DNA of 64,000 bases from Coprinellus micaceus (Eukaryota > Basidiomycota > Agaricomycetes > Agaricales > Psathyrellaceae). The notes below the pieces were generated by a model. It searched no databases and was not told the DNA's origin. It was given only the letters and a program-made list of their open reading frames with translations. Position numbers and translations under genes: made by a program. Where the stretch lies: contig OX596340.1 of the NCBI GenBank assembly GCA_951394405.1, forward strand, positions 2,480,001-2,544,000, given 5' to 3'. Below are positions 19,892-30,232 of the stretch, in pieces (the stretch's first letter is position 1; each line of letters opens with the position of its first letter).

Positions 19892-20654
19892 CGGCCCTTG
19901 ACGGGCGGCGAAGTACGAAGAGCGGGAGCCAGTGAATTACAAACACCCACGGCTGCGCGGCTTACCTGGGGATAGATATCTCGACGGCATCAGTCGGGTG
20001 AGACAATCGCCTCTTGTCACGCGTAGTTCTGAGTACGCGGGGGGTTTCGACGGGGTTCTCCCATCAACGCGGCTTGGGGGTTGGTGGTCAAGAGCGACCG
20101 ATACTGACCTTGGAAGAATACACACACACACACATTACGAACCGAAGGCTAAGTGGGAGGAAGGAAGTGAGACCTACGTCAGGTAAAGGCTATTCAACGC
20201 AACGTCTAATCACTCGACTATGTATTTTTACTACGTCTGTGTGTGGAGATACGGAAGGCAGTCAACAAATAGTACGCGAGTGTTTCCCTTGGCAGTCCCG
20301 TCACCCGAAGTTTGAGCGTTCAACAATTGGTTGCTCATAGAATTGGGCGATGTGCTCTGGAAGCTTGTGAGGGGATGAACCAAACCACATGGCCGTCATC
20401 AGGTGCCTCTCCATCATACACCCCTGTACGTTCCAGCCTATTCTAGCCTCAGACTCCGGGCCCACAAGTACGACGGCACAGATGGGACTTGATTTGCGCG
20501 TAGCCGGATCAGCTATAGGTCGAGCCGGTCACTGAGTGGGTCGCCGACTCTGGCGACTGCTCTCCTGCTCCCCATGTTGAGTCGCCCGGCCCATTGCTAT
20601 CACCTGCGTCGTAGACCGGGAGTTCACCGAGGGTCAATTCCGCCGAAAAAAAAA
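17177..20654 (+). mobile_element. LINE-type retrotransposon insertion
   Basis: The coding part is followed by about 750 nt without genes and an A10 run at 20645-20654, which may be the element's 3' tail. The 5' limit is where RNase H similarity begins. No target-site duplication was recognised. If the A-run is the end, the element stops about 46 nt from the MAPKK stop codon, inside that gene's 3' untranslated region. Confidence 0.6.
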
Positions 20655-20700
20655 ATCGCATCTTGTTCGATATAAATACATTACATTCATACCACCTTTC
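19892..20700. other. Presumed 3' untranslated region of the retrotransposon
   Basis: No gene is seen. It contains a short CA microsatellite (about 20121-20134) and the A10 run at 20645-20654. Confidence 0.45.
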
Positions 20701-22824
20701 TCAGAATGTGTTCGCCCAGGCCACCAGATCCACGGTGCTTTCTCGAGATTCCTTGATCCATTCATGTTCCTAAAATGTGTTGAGTTCAAAAGGCCTGGAG
20801 GAGAGATCAAAGCACCACGGACCAGCAATTCCTTAGGTGTCTGCCTATCCTCAGGCTTCTTCATCAGGCATGCATCAATGAACGCCTCCGCCACCTTGGG
20901 GTACCTTCCCTCGGGCGTCAATCGGGGAGCAGGCTCATTGACAATATGCTGCAGAAGTTCCAGTATACTCATCGTCATGCCACCGCCCTGCAAGCTGACA
21001 CCCTTGCTTCTACGCTTATCCTTCTTCTTATCCCTCGCTGCAGCCGCCGGATCCTTGTTCTTCTTTAGCGGCCGTCGCGGGGGTAACGGGACTTGGTCAT
21101 GGCCCTCCTCCGATACTACATGGAGGTCATTCAGCGAGAGGGCGGCGATAGTCGAGGGAGAAAGGGTTGCTTCGAGGTCGGAATCGCTCTCGTGGTCGGA
21201 GTCGCTGTCGGAGAATGGGAACCGTCCCAATGCCAGCTCGATCAACGAGATTCCCAGAGACCAGACGTCTGACTTGACGGAGTACTGCGCGCCCTGTATC
21301 CGTTCGGGCTGTTATTCGGCGTGGTAGGGAGGGGGAAGTGTGTACAGGTAGGGTCCGAACAATGTGAAAGCGAGGAGAAGCAGAGTAGTCAATTAGTAAC
21401 CATCGCCATTTCCACGAGACCAGAGTGAGACTCACACTCATGTACGTAGAGGTACCCACAAAGGTATCCGCAATAGAATTGATCAATTCTCCAGAAACTC
21501 CAAAGTCGCATATCTTGATTTCACCCTTCGAATTGAAGAGGATGTTTGAAGGCTTGATATCTGGATAGCAGGATGAGTTCTGTCATGCTATGGCGATGCT
21601 GATAGGGTAGGATAGGGAGGATGAAGACATGAGATTGATAGATGGAACTGGGGGGCAGCAATGGAGTGTGTTCCAATATCGCGGCCAGTAGCAGTACTGA
21701 CGCTGATCCCAAGTCGCGTTATGGCATATCACCGTCATCAGCAACGAGCATCTCAACGATGTGAAACTTCGTTATGACAACAGCAACGAGCAAGAAGATT
21801 TCCCGCCTTGCTGCCCGTCGCGAATTTGACGCTCGGCATGAAGCAAGATGGGTGAATCCCGACATGAGAATGGTGGGGGGAAAGAACGCAAGAGGGAGAA
21901 AGCACTCACCGCGGTGGATGATGCGATGGACGTCGTACAAATATGTCAGGCCTTCCAAGACGGCCAATGCAATCTTGCCTACGATGTCGATGTCGATTGC
22001 CCCAATTTTCTTGTAGATGCCATCCAGAGATCCCTTGTCCGCGAATTCCATACAGATGCAGATATTGGGATCCGCGAGAAACGCGCCGTAGAATGAGATG
22101 ATGTATTTCGAATGGCACTCGTGCATGATCTGCAGTTCACGCAGGATCTGCTTTCGGACGTTGGGTTTGGCATCGATGAGAACGGTCTGGAGAGCAGTTA
22201 CGATACAAGTGAGCTGAACCGATTACGGCCCCTGACAATGAGAGCACGCACCTTCTTTGCCATGAAAGTCCCCGTTGGGATATGCTCAGCTTTCTTCACA
22301 CTTCCGCCATTCCCCTGTCCAAGATCCTGGATATCTCGGAAATCCTCGTTCTTCAGGTCATACTTGACCTCCGCCGTGCTCGTTGCCTCCAGGTTGGCCA
22401 ATGTCGTCGTGATCGTCTGATGCAGCGTGTTTCGCTTCACATTCACGTTGTTGTTCGTCGCCGTCAGCGGTGCGCTGCTTGGTCCACTGCCCACCACAAG
22501 GAGGTTTCCATTAGCGCCCGAACTTCCGTTTGCCCCATTCTGACCATCTGCTCCACCGAGGACACTGCTTGCCGAGGGCTCAAGCGCCGATACCATGCCA
22601 CTACTTGAGTTGACTTTGGGCGCTTTCAGCGTAAACGGCGGGGGACGTTTCTTCAATCCGGGACCGGTCGCTGTGGGGGCAGTCCTCATGCTGATCCCGA
22701 CGGTCTCTTCCTTCGCTGCATTGGTGTCTTTGGGCGCAGCGGTCACGGACGATGCAGGGGCGTTACCTCCAACATTGAGCTGGAGTTCTTTGAAATTGCG
22801 TTTCTTGCGGATGGGGGTCGCCAT
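20701..22824 (-). CDS. MAP kinase kinase, Byr1/Fuz7/Ste7 type
   Basis: Multi-exon minus-strand gene starting [17 protein letters not shown] disordered N-terminus of about 145 residues precedes the kinase domain: [10 protein letters not shown] (glycine loop), FMAKKV (ATP-binding Lys), HRDIKPSN split by an intron after [21 protein letters not shown] (DFG and the SIADT activation-loop sites), then TSTYMSPERI and [16 protein letters not shown]. As in other MEKs, an insert of about 80 residues, here rich in Asp, Ser and Lys, follows FPFS. The last exon gives [12 protein letters not shown] and ends at 20701. It is predicted to be the dual-specificity kinase of the pheromone/mating MAPK cascade. The intron inside HRDIKPSN is about 345 nt, unusually long here. 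Confidence 0.9.
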
Positions 22825-23361
22825 GGCCGTGATTGTCCAGCAAATTAATGGGATATGTTATGGCGACGGTGGTATGAGGGGTATTTGGGTGCTTAGTCTC
22901 TGGAGAGCCGTAATCGAGTCGTTGCGATTTAAAGAGGTGTTTCCGTGGTGACTTTCACCGAGTAGGGGTTCGTGGTTGCTGTCTGGATATTTGTCGGTTC
23001 CTCGTTGGACCGCAGGATTGTATTCAATACGACACCCACGAGAGAGAATGAGAGGATAATGAGGAGGAACGGGGAATGTGGTGGTGAATGTCAGAGTCGA
23101 GGAAGCCTGTAATTACCGCCTTCCAATTTGGGCTTGATATCTTCCGAGCCACGTGCCCGCAGCCAGTTCATTGCGGGGAAGAGTCATTTTGCTGAGTCGT
23201 CTTTCTCCCTCGACCATGACCACCCGAAAGATTGGCTCCCAAGAGATATAGCAACGGGCAATGTATTTCTCACCGGACAACGATCTTGATACATATCAGC
23301 CCTGGTATGGTCTAGGGTACCAATTTACATGGAAGTCAAACTCTGTCGATTAGGTTCAATC
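22825..23361. other. MAPKK upstream region and downstream region of MYND gene 1
   Basis: No gene is recognised. It contains the presumed MAPKK promoter and the 3' flank of the next gene. Confidence 0.4.
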
Positions 23362-24928
23362 TCAATCAATACCAGCAAAGGGATCCGGAATGGTGCGACT
23401 CAGGTTATCCGCGACCTCCTCAGCAAACTTCATAAACCTGATCTCTTCGTCTAATTCTTCGCGAGACGGACCCTTCGGAAACCCTCCTCCTTCGCTATCT
23501 TGCCCAAATACTGTTGGCTTCTCCGGGAACCTGTAGTAGTGCTTGGACGCCAAGCACAGTTGAATGCCATGTTTTGAATACTCGAACCAAGATACTGCAA
23601 GGCTCTTCTCCAGATCGCTGCATGCGCGGCCTGCAACCTTGTCCATGAAAGCCCCGATTGTTCGAGTGACCTCGCTGGTCGGGTCATCCAGACTGTGGCG
23701 CGGTATGTCGTGAAGCGAAGATTCCCTCAGCACAGAGAATCGGTCCGTTTCGTGGTATCGCAGCGGAGAATCGTCGCATTTCTGGTCACGGTCTTGAAGG
23801 TAGGCAGGGGATGCACCGCCGGACGGAAATGGACTGCCCACATAGATGTCGTTTTCAACTGTCTCCCAGGCACCGAAAGGCAAGCGACCACAATCCAGGA
23901 TACACTCTTGTCCTGCGATAGTGGTGAAATACATCCAGTAGTGTTCGTTCGGATCCTGGCCACTTGTATGGACGTTATCTGTGGAAGAGTAGTAGGAGAA
24001 CCTCTCGCATTTGGCCATGAGTTCCACCCTTCCCTTGACAATACCAAAGTCTGAGATGGGAGAGTTGCTGTACTTGAGTCTGATCCTCCGCTTCTCCTGT
24101 TTATCGGACGAGTCTCCGGCGGGGATCCACGTCGTCGCATATACCTCCGACATCAACAATATAGCTGTGGCGACAATGGATGGAAGAGTGAGATACTCGG
24201 TGATGAAGCGCTTCACCAACCGGTCGTAGGCTCTACCATTCGGGAGGCGAGCTGGCCACCACTCCTGGCATCGTTTCCTCGCCCGCTCCTTTGCCTTCAC
24301 GTTCTTCTCGGTTTGGTTCATATGCACGGCTTTCTTGTCAATCTTCTCCAATACTAGGGCGTCCGCCAAGCCTTGGATTTCCTCGCCTAGGATAAGGAGT
24401 GTTGGTCCAGGAGACCCGTCGCAGAGCCCACTCGAATCCCGCTTGGCGATAGAGACGACCTTGTGCGTCAGAGCTGGATGCGGGGGGCGTTCAACTCCGA
24501 TGTATCGATGTTCGTCCATGATAACCGCTATAAAAGGGTAGAAAGACAGGAGGTCTAGCCTGTCATTCTTACCTGCGCCGACCGTAAGAAGATATCCGCG
24601 AAGTGAAGGCGGGTGTCCATACCGCAGAATGTCTTGTGTTGTGTCCAATGCAAAGTCTGACACTCGGAGTCACAATAGACCGCCTATGCTGCATGTCAGC
24701 CTAACTCATGAAAAGGTAGTGTCCTACTCGTTCTCTCACCTCGCCGCACCGACTACACATACTCAGAGGTGTCTCACTTTCTTTCTGACACTGGCTGCAT
24801 CTGCGATCGTTGTCCAATGGAAGGTGGACCTTACGGCGATCCTTGTTGGCTTCCATGGCTGCCATTGTGGAAAAGTATGGATGGGGCTTAGGCGTTCCAG
24901 AGGGCCGTCCACCAATCCTAAATGCCAT
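23362..24928 (-). CDS. MYND zinc-finger protein 1
   Basis: The gene starts MAFRIGGRPSGTPKPHP. Exon 1 gives the first half of the MYND finger (CSQCQKESETPLSMCSRCGE). A short second exon gives the rest (AVYCDSECQTLHWTQHK, TFCG). A 51-nt intron with donor GTATGG, placed exactly between TTCTGCG and the GKNDR codons, leads into the long last exon: GKNDRLDLLSFYPF, SPISDFGIVKGR, HYWMYFTTIAGQECILDCG, FMDKVAGRACSDLEKS. Family MYND fingers bind proteins through two zinc ions; the C-terminal domain is common in Agaricomycetes but uncharacterised. A paralogue at 61271-62748 shares the domain and the intron position. Role unknown; likely a protein-interaction factor. Confidence 0.75.
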
Positions 24929-25265
24929 GTTGGTGGTTGGGATTCAGGAACGACTATGCCACAGCGAGCGCCTATTTGCGGTCTAGGGTTAGGGGTAATG
25001 CACGTATCTCCCTCACCCAGCCCCCGCTGGTTGGCCGCAGTAGGTAGTCTGCAGCGGCGAACAACATGGACCTCTTTAGGCTATAAGTATATTACTCGTA
25101 CACAAGGGCAGGAGACTACGCAGGACTATTCTCGATTCCAGTCGTGTCATCTCCGACCTTTTGCCAACCAGTGCGAGCTGGCTGTCGTAGAATACTAGTA
25201 GGCCCCTAAGATGCTTTCTTACCGTTTCTCGTTTATGTAACTACCGAGTTAATTACGAGCGTGAA
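24929..25265. other. Intergenic between two MYND genes
   Basis: No gene is recognised. Confidence 0.4.
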
Positions 25266-27389
25266 TCACCGGGAAATACTGCGGAAAGCGCTATTCACTA
25301 CCGCGTATTTCTCCAAGGCGGGTCGCTTGGGATCGTATCGCATGGTGGCGAACATCACGACCGCATTATAGTGGCTCAACCTGAACCGCCCCTCCACCAG
25401 GATCATAGTCGCTGGGTTTCGTTCTACGACGTCCACAAACTCCTGGAATCGAGGCAGCCAGGGCAGTGTCGACTCAACCTTCCACGCCTGGGGGTTAAAG
25501 AGTGACTGAAGTGACATCCGAGTATAGTAGCCGAACTGTTCAGCCTTATGACAGTAGACGTCCACAAATTCTAGGGAAGAAGAGTCGGGGTCGAAGCGCA
25601 GGAGTGGGAAGCTGGGACCAGAGGGATCAGCTTGGCGGTGGGTTAAAGAGGATAATTTGGGTGTCTTTAAGATGATCTTCGGTGACGGAAAACTTTCGTT
25701 CGCGTATGCGGTGATGTACCGGAGTATATCCCATTTGCGGCGAAGCGACGGCCATGCCTGAGTAGACCTTTGGTCTGGTAGAGAAGTGTTTATAGCCTCG
25801 CACGCTTAAACTGAAGGAGCACCCGAACGAACCTTGGTATACTCTAGAAAGAGCGGAACACTCTTTGGCGTGGAAATGAGTCCAATCGACTTCTTGGCAT
25901 GCAGCCGAGCAGTAAGCAACAGCGTGGCATTTACTGCAAACTTTAGGGCCGGGGCTAAACTGCTTCTTTGTTGTAGAGGCGTGCTGGAGAAGCGGAACAC
26001 GATGAGCACGATTCTCCCGCGAAACCCAAACATCATACCTTAACGTTGCTGCAGATGTCAATAGCAGCGTTCTCGTTTCCACGGGACCCTCTTATCACGT
26101 ACCGCATTGCGTTGTGCCACGCCAGGTGCGCGGAGTTTAGGGGTTTATCCAGCGCACTCGGAGAGCAAACCCAATCCCACCACCGTTTGTCACCGAACTG
26201 CCTCGCTGCAAGGTACGTCTTTAGCTGATATAGGTACGGGGCAGCTGTGCGAAGGTAGTTGTTCGTAAGTGGCGATTTGACGTGCAGGGTGCACCGCGCC
26301 GTGCACGGAAGGAGTCCTCCTTCCAACAGCTGAGGTAGCCCACCAGCACAGACCGGTAAAGATACAGTTCGGGAGAGAAGGGCAAGGTACTCGCAAGCTG
26401 TCGTCCACGACCCAGCGTCTGTAATTTTGGCGGCCTCTGCCTTCTCCGACCATACACAGATAGCAGTGGCGAGCCTCCGTATATACCCCTCGTGTCTACG
26501 AGAGTTGAGGCGGAGACCACCGCCCTCGACAAGCCAACGGAAGATTACGATGATGGCTTGGAGGTCCCTGACTGCCTTGGGCAGGTAGGGCGTCTTCACG
26601 TACGCAATTATCTCTTGAGTGCGGACCATCAAGGATCTGGCAACTTCGTCCTTGGTCTCCTTGCTGAGACAGCGGAAATGAGACGTCAAGTAGTCCCTTG
26701 CGGCCGGGGCGTCGAAGCAACACAAAACAAATCGAAGAATAGAGTCGTCCCCGTCGGGACCACCGTTATTCGGGGTGTTATAATATGTCTCTGTGGCCGG
26801 GTCCTCCTGGTACAGTATAAGGAAGGTGAGGTCCGCGAAGTATTTCTGGCAAACCAATTCCTCGGTCAAAGGATCGTTTGCGACATCGACGGTGATGGTG
26901 AGGAGGAAATGAGCACAATTTTGCACCGCTTTTGAGAAACGAGGCGAAGCAGATGCATTCTGAATGAGGTAGCTCAGCCATTGCACGACGTCATGCCATC
27001 GCTCAATGAGCGCCTCGTAGGTTTTAGTGCGGCGAATAGCGAGGGAAGCCGACCCAGTTCGTCCATGGTTGGCCAGATACAAGGCCATTACAATCTTCAG
27101 CAGATGGCTGACCACAGTGGAAACCTTGTCAACAGCATCGATGGTAGGCGTATCCCACGGATGGAGAGGGGATTTCGGGATACGACTAGGGTCCAGGAAG
27201 TCAAGGCGTCGTTTCAAGACCTCGAGATCGGTATCCTCGAGCAGGCATTCCGCCAAAGCATTAATGACTCGGATGTCCTCGTGAGGGCGATTCATCAGCT
27301 GCGCAATATCATCAGTCTTCGTGTTCCTTGTAAGTGGTAGACCGCACCTCATCGGATACCCTCAGGATGCGAAGTGTCCGGTGGTCCAT
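25266..27389 (-). CDS. MYND-type zinc-finger protein 2 with large helical N-terminal domain
   Basis: The best model starts at 27389 (MDHRTLRILR), splices to LMNRPHEDIRVINALAECLL, and runs through a long helical region of about 420 residues. An intron (GTATGA..CTCCAG) leads to the MYND finger (VCSKCHAVAYCSAACQEVDW, HFHAKEC). A second (GTATAC..GTGCGAG) leads to the C-terminal exon, which ends VVMFATMRYDPKRPALEKYA. The first zinc-ligand pair is unusual: ICSNVKH offers one Cys and a His rather than two Cys, as in other basidiomycete members. Proteins of this type are abundant in Agaricomycetes and have no assigned function. A fragment of its 3' end lies inverted at 27565-27876. Confidence 0.75.
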
Positions 27390-27564
27390 CGAACCTCGAC
27401 GGAATTTAAAGTATTGCAACCTCTGTCCCTTGGATTTGTATCGATCTTCGCCTCACGATCACTGTCAGGCTTATCGTCCCTTCAGTACATGGTCGAACTT
27501 ACCCTCCTTCGGCAGCCACAGATACCTTGGGTGAAGGAGATAGTGGGGTAAGATTGGAGAGAGC

Positions 27565-27876
27565 GTGCGAAGCCAACTTCACATCCGATATTTAAGCGCC
27601 GAATCAAATTTGTTCTTGGCACTCTGGCGTCCGAGCCTCGTTCTGCGCGAACGAAAGATTCTCGCCACCCAAAGAAATCCTCAAGGAAACCAAGCTATCT
27701 CTCCTGACTCGCCGCATGGCCGACCCCCCTACGACCATGATTTTGGTGGAGGGGAGGTTAGGTTGAATCTTCATTATGCGGTGGTGGTGTTCGCCACCAT
27801 GCGGTACGATCCCAAGAAACCCTCCTTGGAGAGGTACGCGGTAGTGAATAGTGCGTTTCGCAGCCTCCTTCGGTGA
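27565..27876 (+). pseudogene. Inverted 3' fragment of MYND gene 2
   Basis: On the plus strand the segment encodes HYAVVVFATMRYDPKKPSLE and YAVVNSAFRSLLR, closely matching the C-terminus of the neighbouring minus-strand MYND protein (HYNAVVMFATMRYDPKRPAL). The preceding match (TTMILVEGR) is in another frame and is followed by a stop, so the copy is frameshifted. Similarity starts near 27720; sequence upstream of that is not alignable. It is a broken partial duplicate lying head-to-head with its parent. Confidence 0.75.
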
Positions 27877-28043
27877 TACACACTACGCTTGTCGGTTGTT
27901 CGGGGGAACCAGGGGGGAAGGTATACGTAGTGGTCGGCTGTATATCTTGATAGTTTTGGGGGCGGAAAGCACGCACTCGGCCCTGTACTGAAAAAATCAA
28001 GAATTCTGGACGAGAACGACTACTCAACACAGGAACCTGACCT

Positions 28044-29602
28044 CTACTTGCGTCCGTTCATCCTTTTTGACTTGCCAGGTCTCTGCGGTTTGCCCCTGGC
28101 ATCACCCCTGGCACCACCCCTGGCACCACCCCTGGCGCCACCCCTAGTGCTACCCATCCCGCCCTTTCCACCCCTGGCTCCTTTACCCCTCCCGGCTCCA
28201 GGACCAAAGCTATCAGTCGATTCCCTCGTGTTCTGCTTCGAACGACGGTTGGCACCACCGCCAAACCCGTACTTGTTGTCCCTCGAGTCCCTCGACAGCT
28301 TGGCCTTCTTCGCCGGTCTTGAGGGCTTGTCGGCGATTGCGTCCTCAACCTGGACGTCGAAGCCGTCATCGACGACGTTAGCCCCGCCTTCTTCGTCGCC
28401 GGCCAACATGTCCTTTCGTTCTAAGTAAGGAATACCGTCAGACCATTTAGTTTATCGGAAATGGCAATGGAAAGCACGTACTCCTCTTCAACCCCTTAAT
28501 CTTCTCCTCCATCTCCTTCTTCGACTTCTCCCTCTCCTTCAACTTTTCTACCTGGACCTGCTTGCCAAACTTCTTGCCCTCCCTCTGTTTCCTCTTATCA
28601 TCACTAAGCTTAATCGCAGCGGTCTCGTTCAACAGGCGCTGGCGGATCCGCTCCATGTGCGAATCGCTCTTCACCATCTCGGCGAAGTAGTCCGCGGGCC
28701 GCGTGAAAGGGAATGTGTGCTTCGCGGCGAGTTGGCGGGCGGAGTTGGCGCAGTGGAGGGCTTGCTTGTAGCTGAACAGGAGACGTGAGTATGCGTGGAG
28801 GGGATTTGGGGAAAGGGAAGACGTACAATGCGACTTCACGGTTGAGGTCATCGTCGACGTCGACGTCGACGGCTTCGGGGTATGTTACGACCAACGTCTC
28901 TGTCCAGGGTAGAGAGGAATCGAGTGCGATAGTTTCCCGAATACGCTCCAGAGCAACCTATGTGACATTATTCAATTGATTAGTTAGAGTAAAGATAAAG
29001 CCGCTACGCACCGCGTTGTCGATCTCAACCTTCCGTGTAAAGACGGCATCGTCGTCGACCTCATCGACCTCGTCAACAGGTACCTGCTCTCCCTCTCCAT
29101 CGTCCTCGCTTCCTGACTCCTGAGCATTTTCTTCATCCACTCCTACATCATCTTCACTTCCCTCATCGTCGCTACCTTCTGCATCTGACCCCTCCTCTGA
29201 CCCCTCCTCATCCATACCATTCAAACTCGAGATTTGAACCTGAGCGAGGTCGTCCAAATCGTCTCCCAACGCCTTCATCAACCGTGCCATACCCTCCTCA
29301 TCAACGCCATCATCGTCTTCGCTATCGCTCGCGTTCTCGACGCCAGACGAAGCAGCTCCAAACTCTTCATCTTCTTCGTCCTCCCAATCCTCGTCGTCCT
29401 CAGCCTCCTCCTCTTCGACTTCGGGTTCAGGCTCAACAGCCTTTGCCTTGCCCTTGCCCTTGGTCTTCGACTTGGGTTCTTGGGGCGCAGGTGTCTTCGC
29501 CGGTGTCGTTTTGGGTGCGGCCTTGGAGCTGCTGCTCTCCTTCGCGGTGGCCTTGGCTTTCACCTCCTTCGGTGATTTTGAGGATTTTGATTTTGAGGGC
29601 AT
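28044..29602 (-). CDS. EBP2: rRNA-processing protein EBP2 (EBNA1-binding-protein homologue)
   Basis: The gene starts MPSKSKSSKSPKEV at 29602; an upstream in-frame ATG at 29860 is ignored because it adds an atypical N-terminus. The N-terminal 180 residues are highly Lys- then Asp/Glu-rich. The conserved core follows across several introns: ALERIRETIALDSSLPWTET, LVVTYP, YKQALHCANSARQLAAK, FPFTRPADYFAEMVKSDSHM, ERIRQRLLNETAAIKLSDD, KQREGKKFGKQVQVEK. The tail contains GFGGGANRRSKQNTRES and RGG-like repeats before a basic end. EBP2 acts in the nucleolus in pre-60S ribosomal subunit assembly and 27S pre-rRNA processing. Order, motifs and acidic N-terminus all fit, so this is a confident call. Confidence 0.93.
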
Positions 29603-30232
29603 CGTGTGGGTGCGGTGGCTAGCCAGCCAGGGGTGTAGTAGAGACGAAGAGGAGGGAAGTAATGTGTAACCTCTGAACGAGGTCTTTTGAATAGATATAG
29701 ACCAATTATTGAAGTTGCAAGCGCTGAGGCTGGTGGAACTTGCAAAAATTGGGAAGGTAGCGCCCTTGAGATAAAACAAAGACAAACATCGCCTGACATT
29801 ACCTCCGATGTTGCTCCCCTGCCTCCTCTTCCACCTGAACCACAACCTCCTCCCTCCCATCCAGCTCTGCTCGCCTAACGATGGTCTCGCCTTGCCACAT
29901 TACCCACCCCCTGCCGTATGGGCGAGGCTCAGAGCTGAGGTAGAGCACAAGGACCTTGATCCTCACGTTCTAGATTCTTGAGGCCCTAGGCGCAACTTCT
30001 CGTACTTTCAGCTTGTCTCTCAACACCGCCTTCTGAAGGCGTAGTTAGAAACCTATTTTATAGGTCCCTATCGAGGGAAACATGAGGAGGAGTCAGGATG
30101 AACATCGGGACCGCGTTGGAGTCACGCTCGCGCTGTGATGCAATTTGGGCTGATGTGTGACAGGCGTGTCATCCCCGCTCATTTGTGTCACGCTCCGTTC
30201 GACTCTTGCTCCCGACCTCCACTTCCGCTGTA
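29603..30232. other. Divergent promoter region between EBP2 and RAD4
   Basis: A 630-bp gap between divergent start codons. No separate gene is seen; it probably holds both promoters. Confidence 0.5.

Noticed and set aside
19892..20100. Possible ribosomal RNA fragment after the retrotransposon
   Set aside because: A few words (GACGGGCGG, GGTTTCGACGGGG) look rRNA-like, but the order and context do not match 18S or 28S.
21564..21910. Possible gene inside the long MAPKK intron
   Set aside because: The short open frames show no family motif and the interval is fully explained as an intron with good splice sites.
25600..25700. Apparent frameshift and stop in MYND gene 2 near 25640
   Set aside because: The frame that stops there is not the spliced one. 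Using the GTATAC donor after the finger puts the last exon in another frame, open to its end.
28080..28160. Tandem short repeat (CACCCCTGGCA)
   Set aside because: It is the coding sequence for RGGARGG-type repeats at the EBP2 C-terminus, not an independent element or CRISPR-like array.
28048..28428. Plus-strand Pro/Leu-rich frame
   Set aside because: Antisense of the Gly/Arg-rich tail of EBP2.
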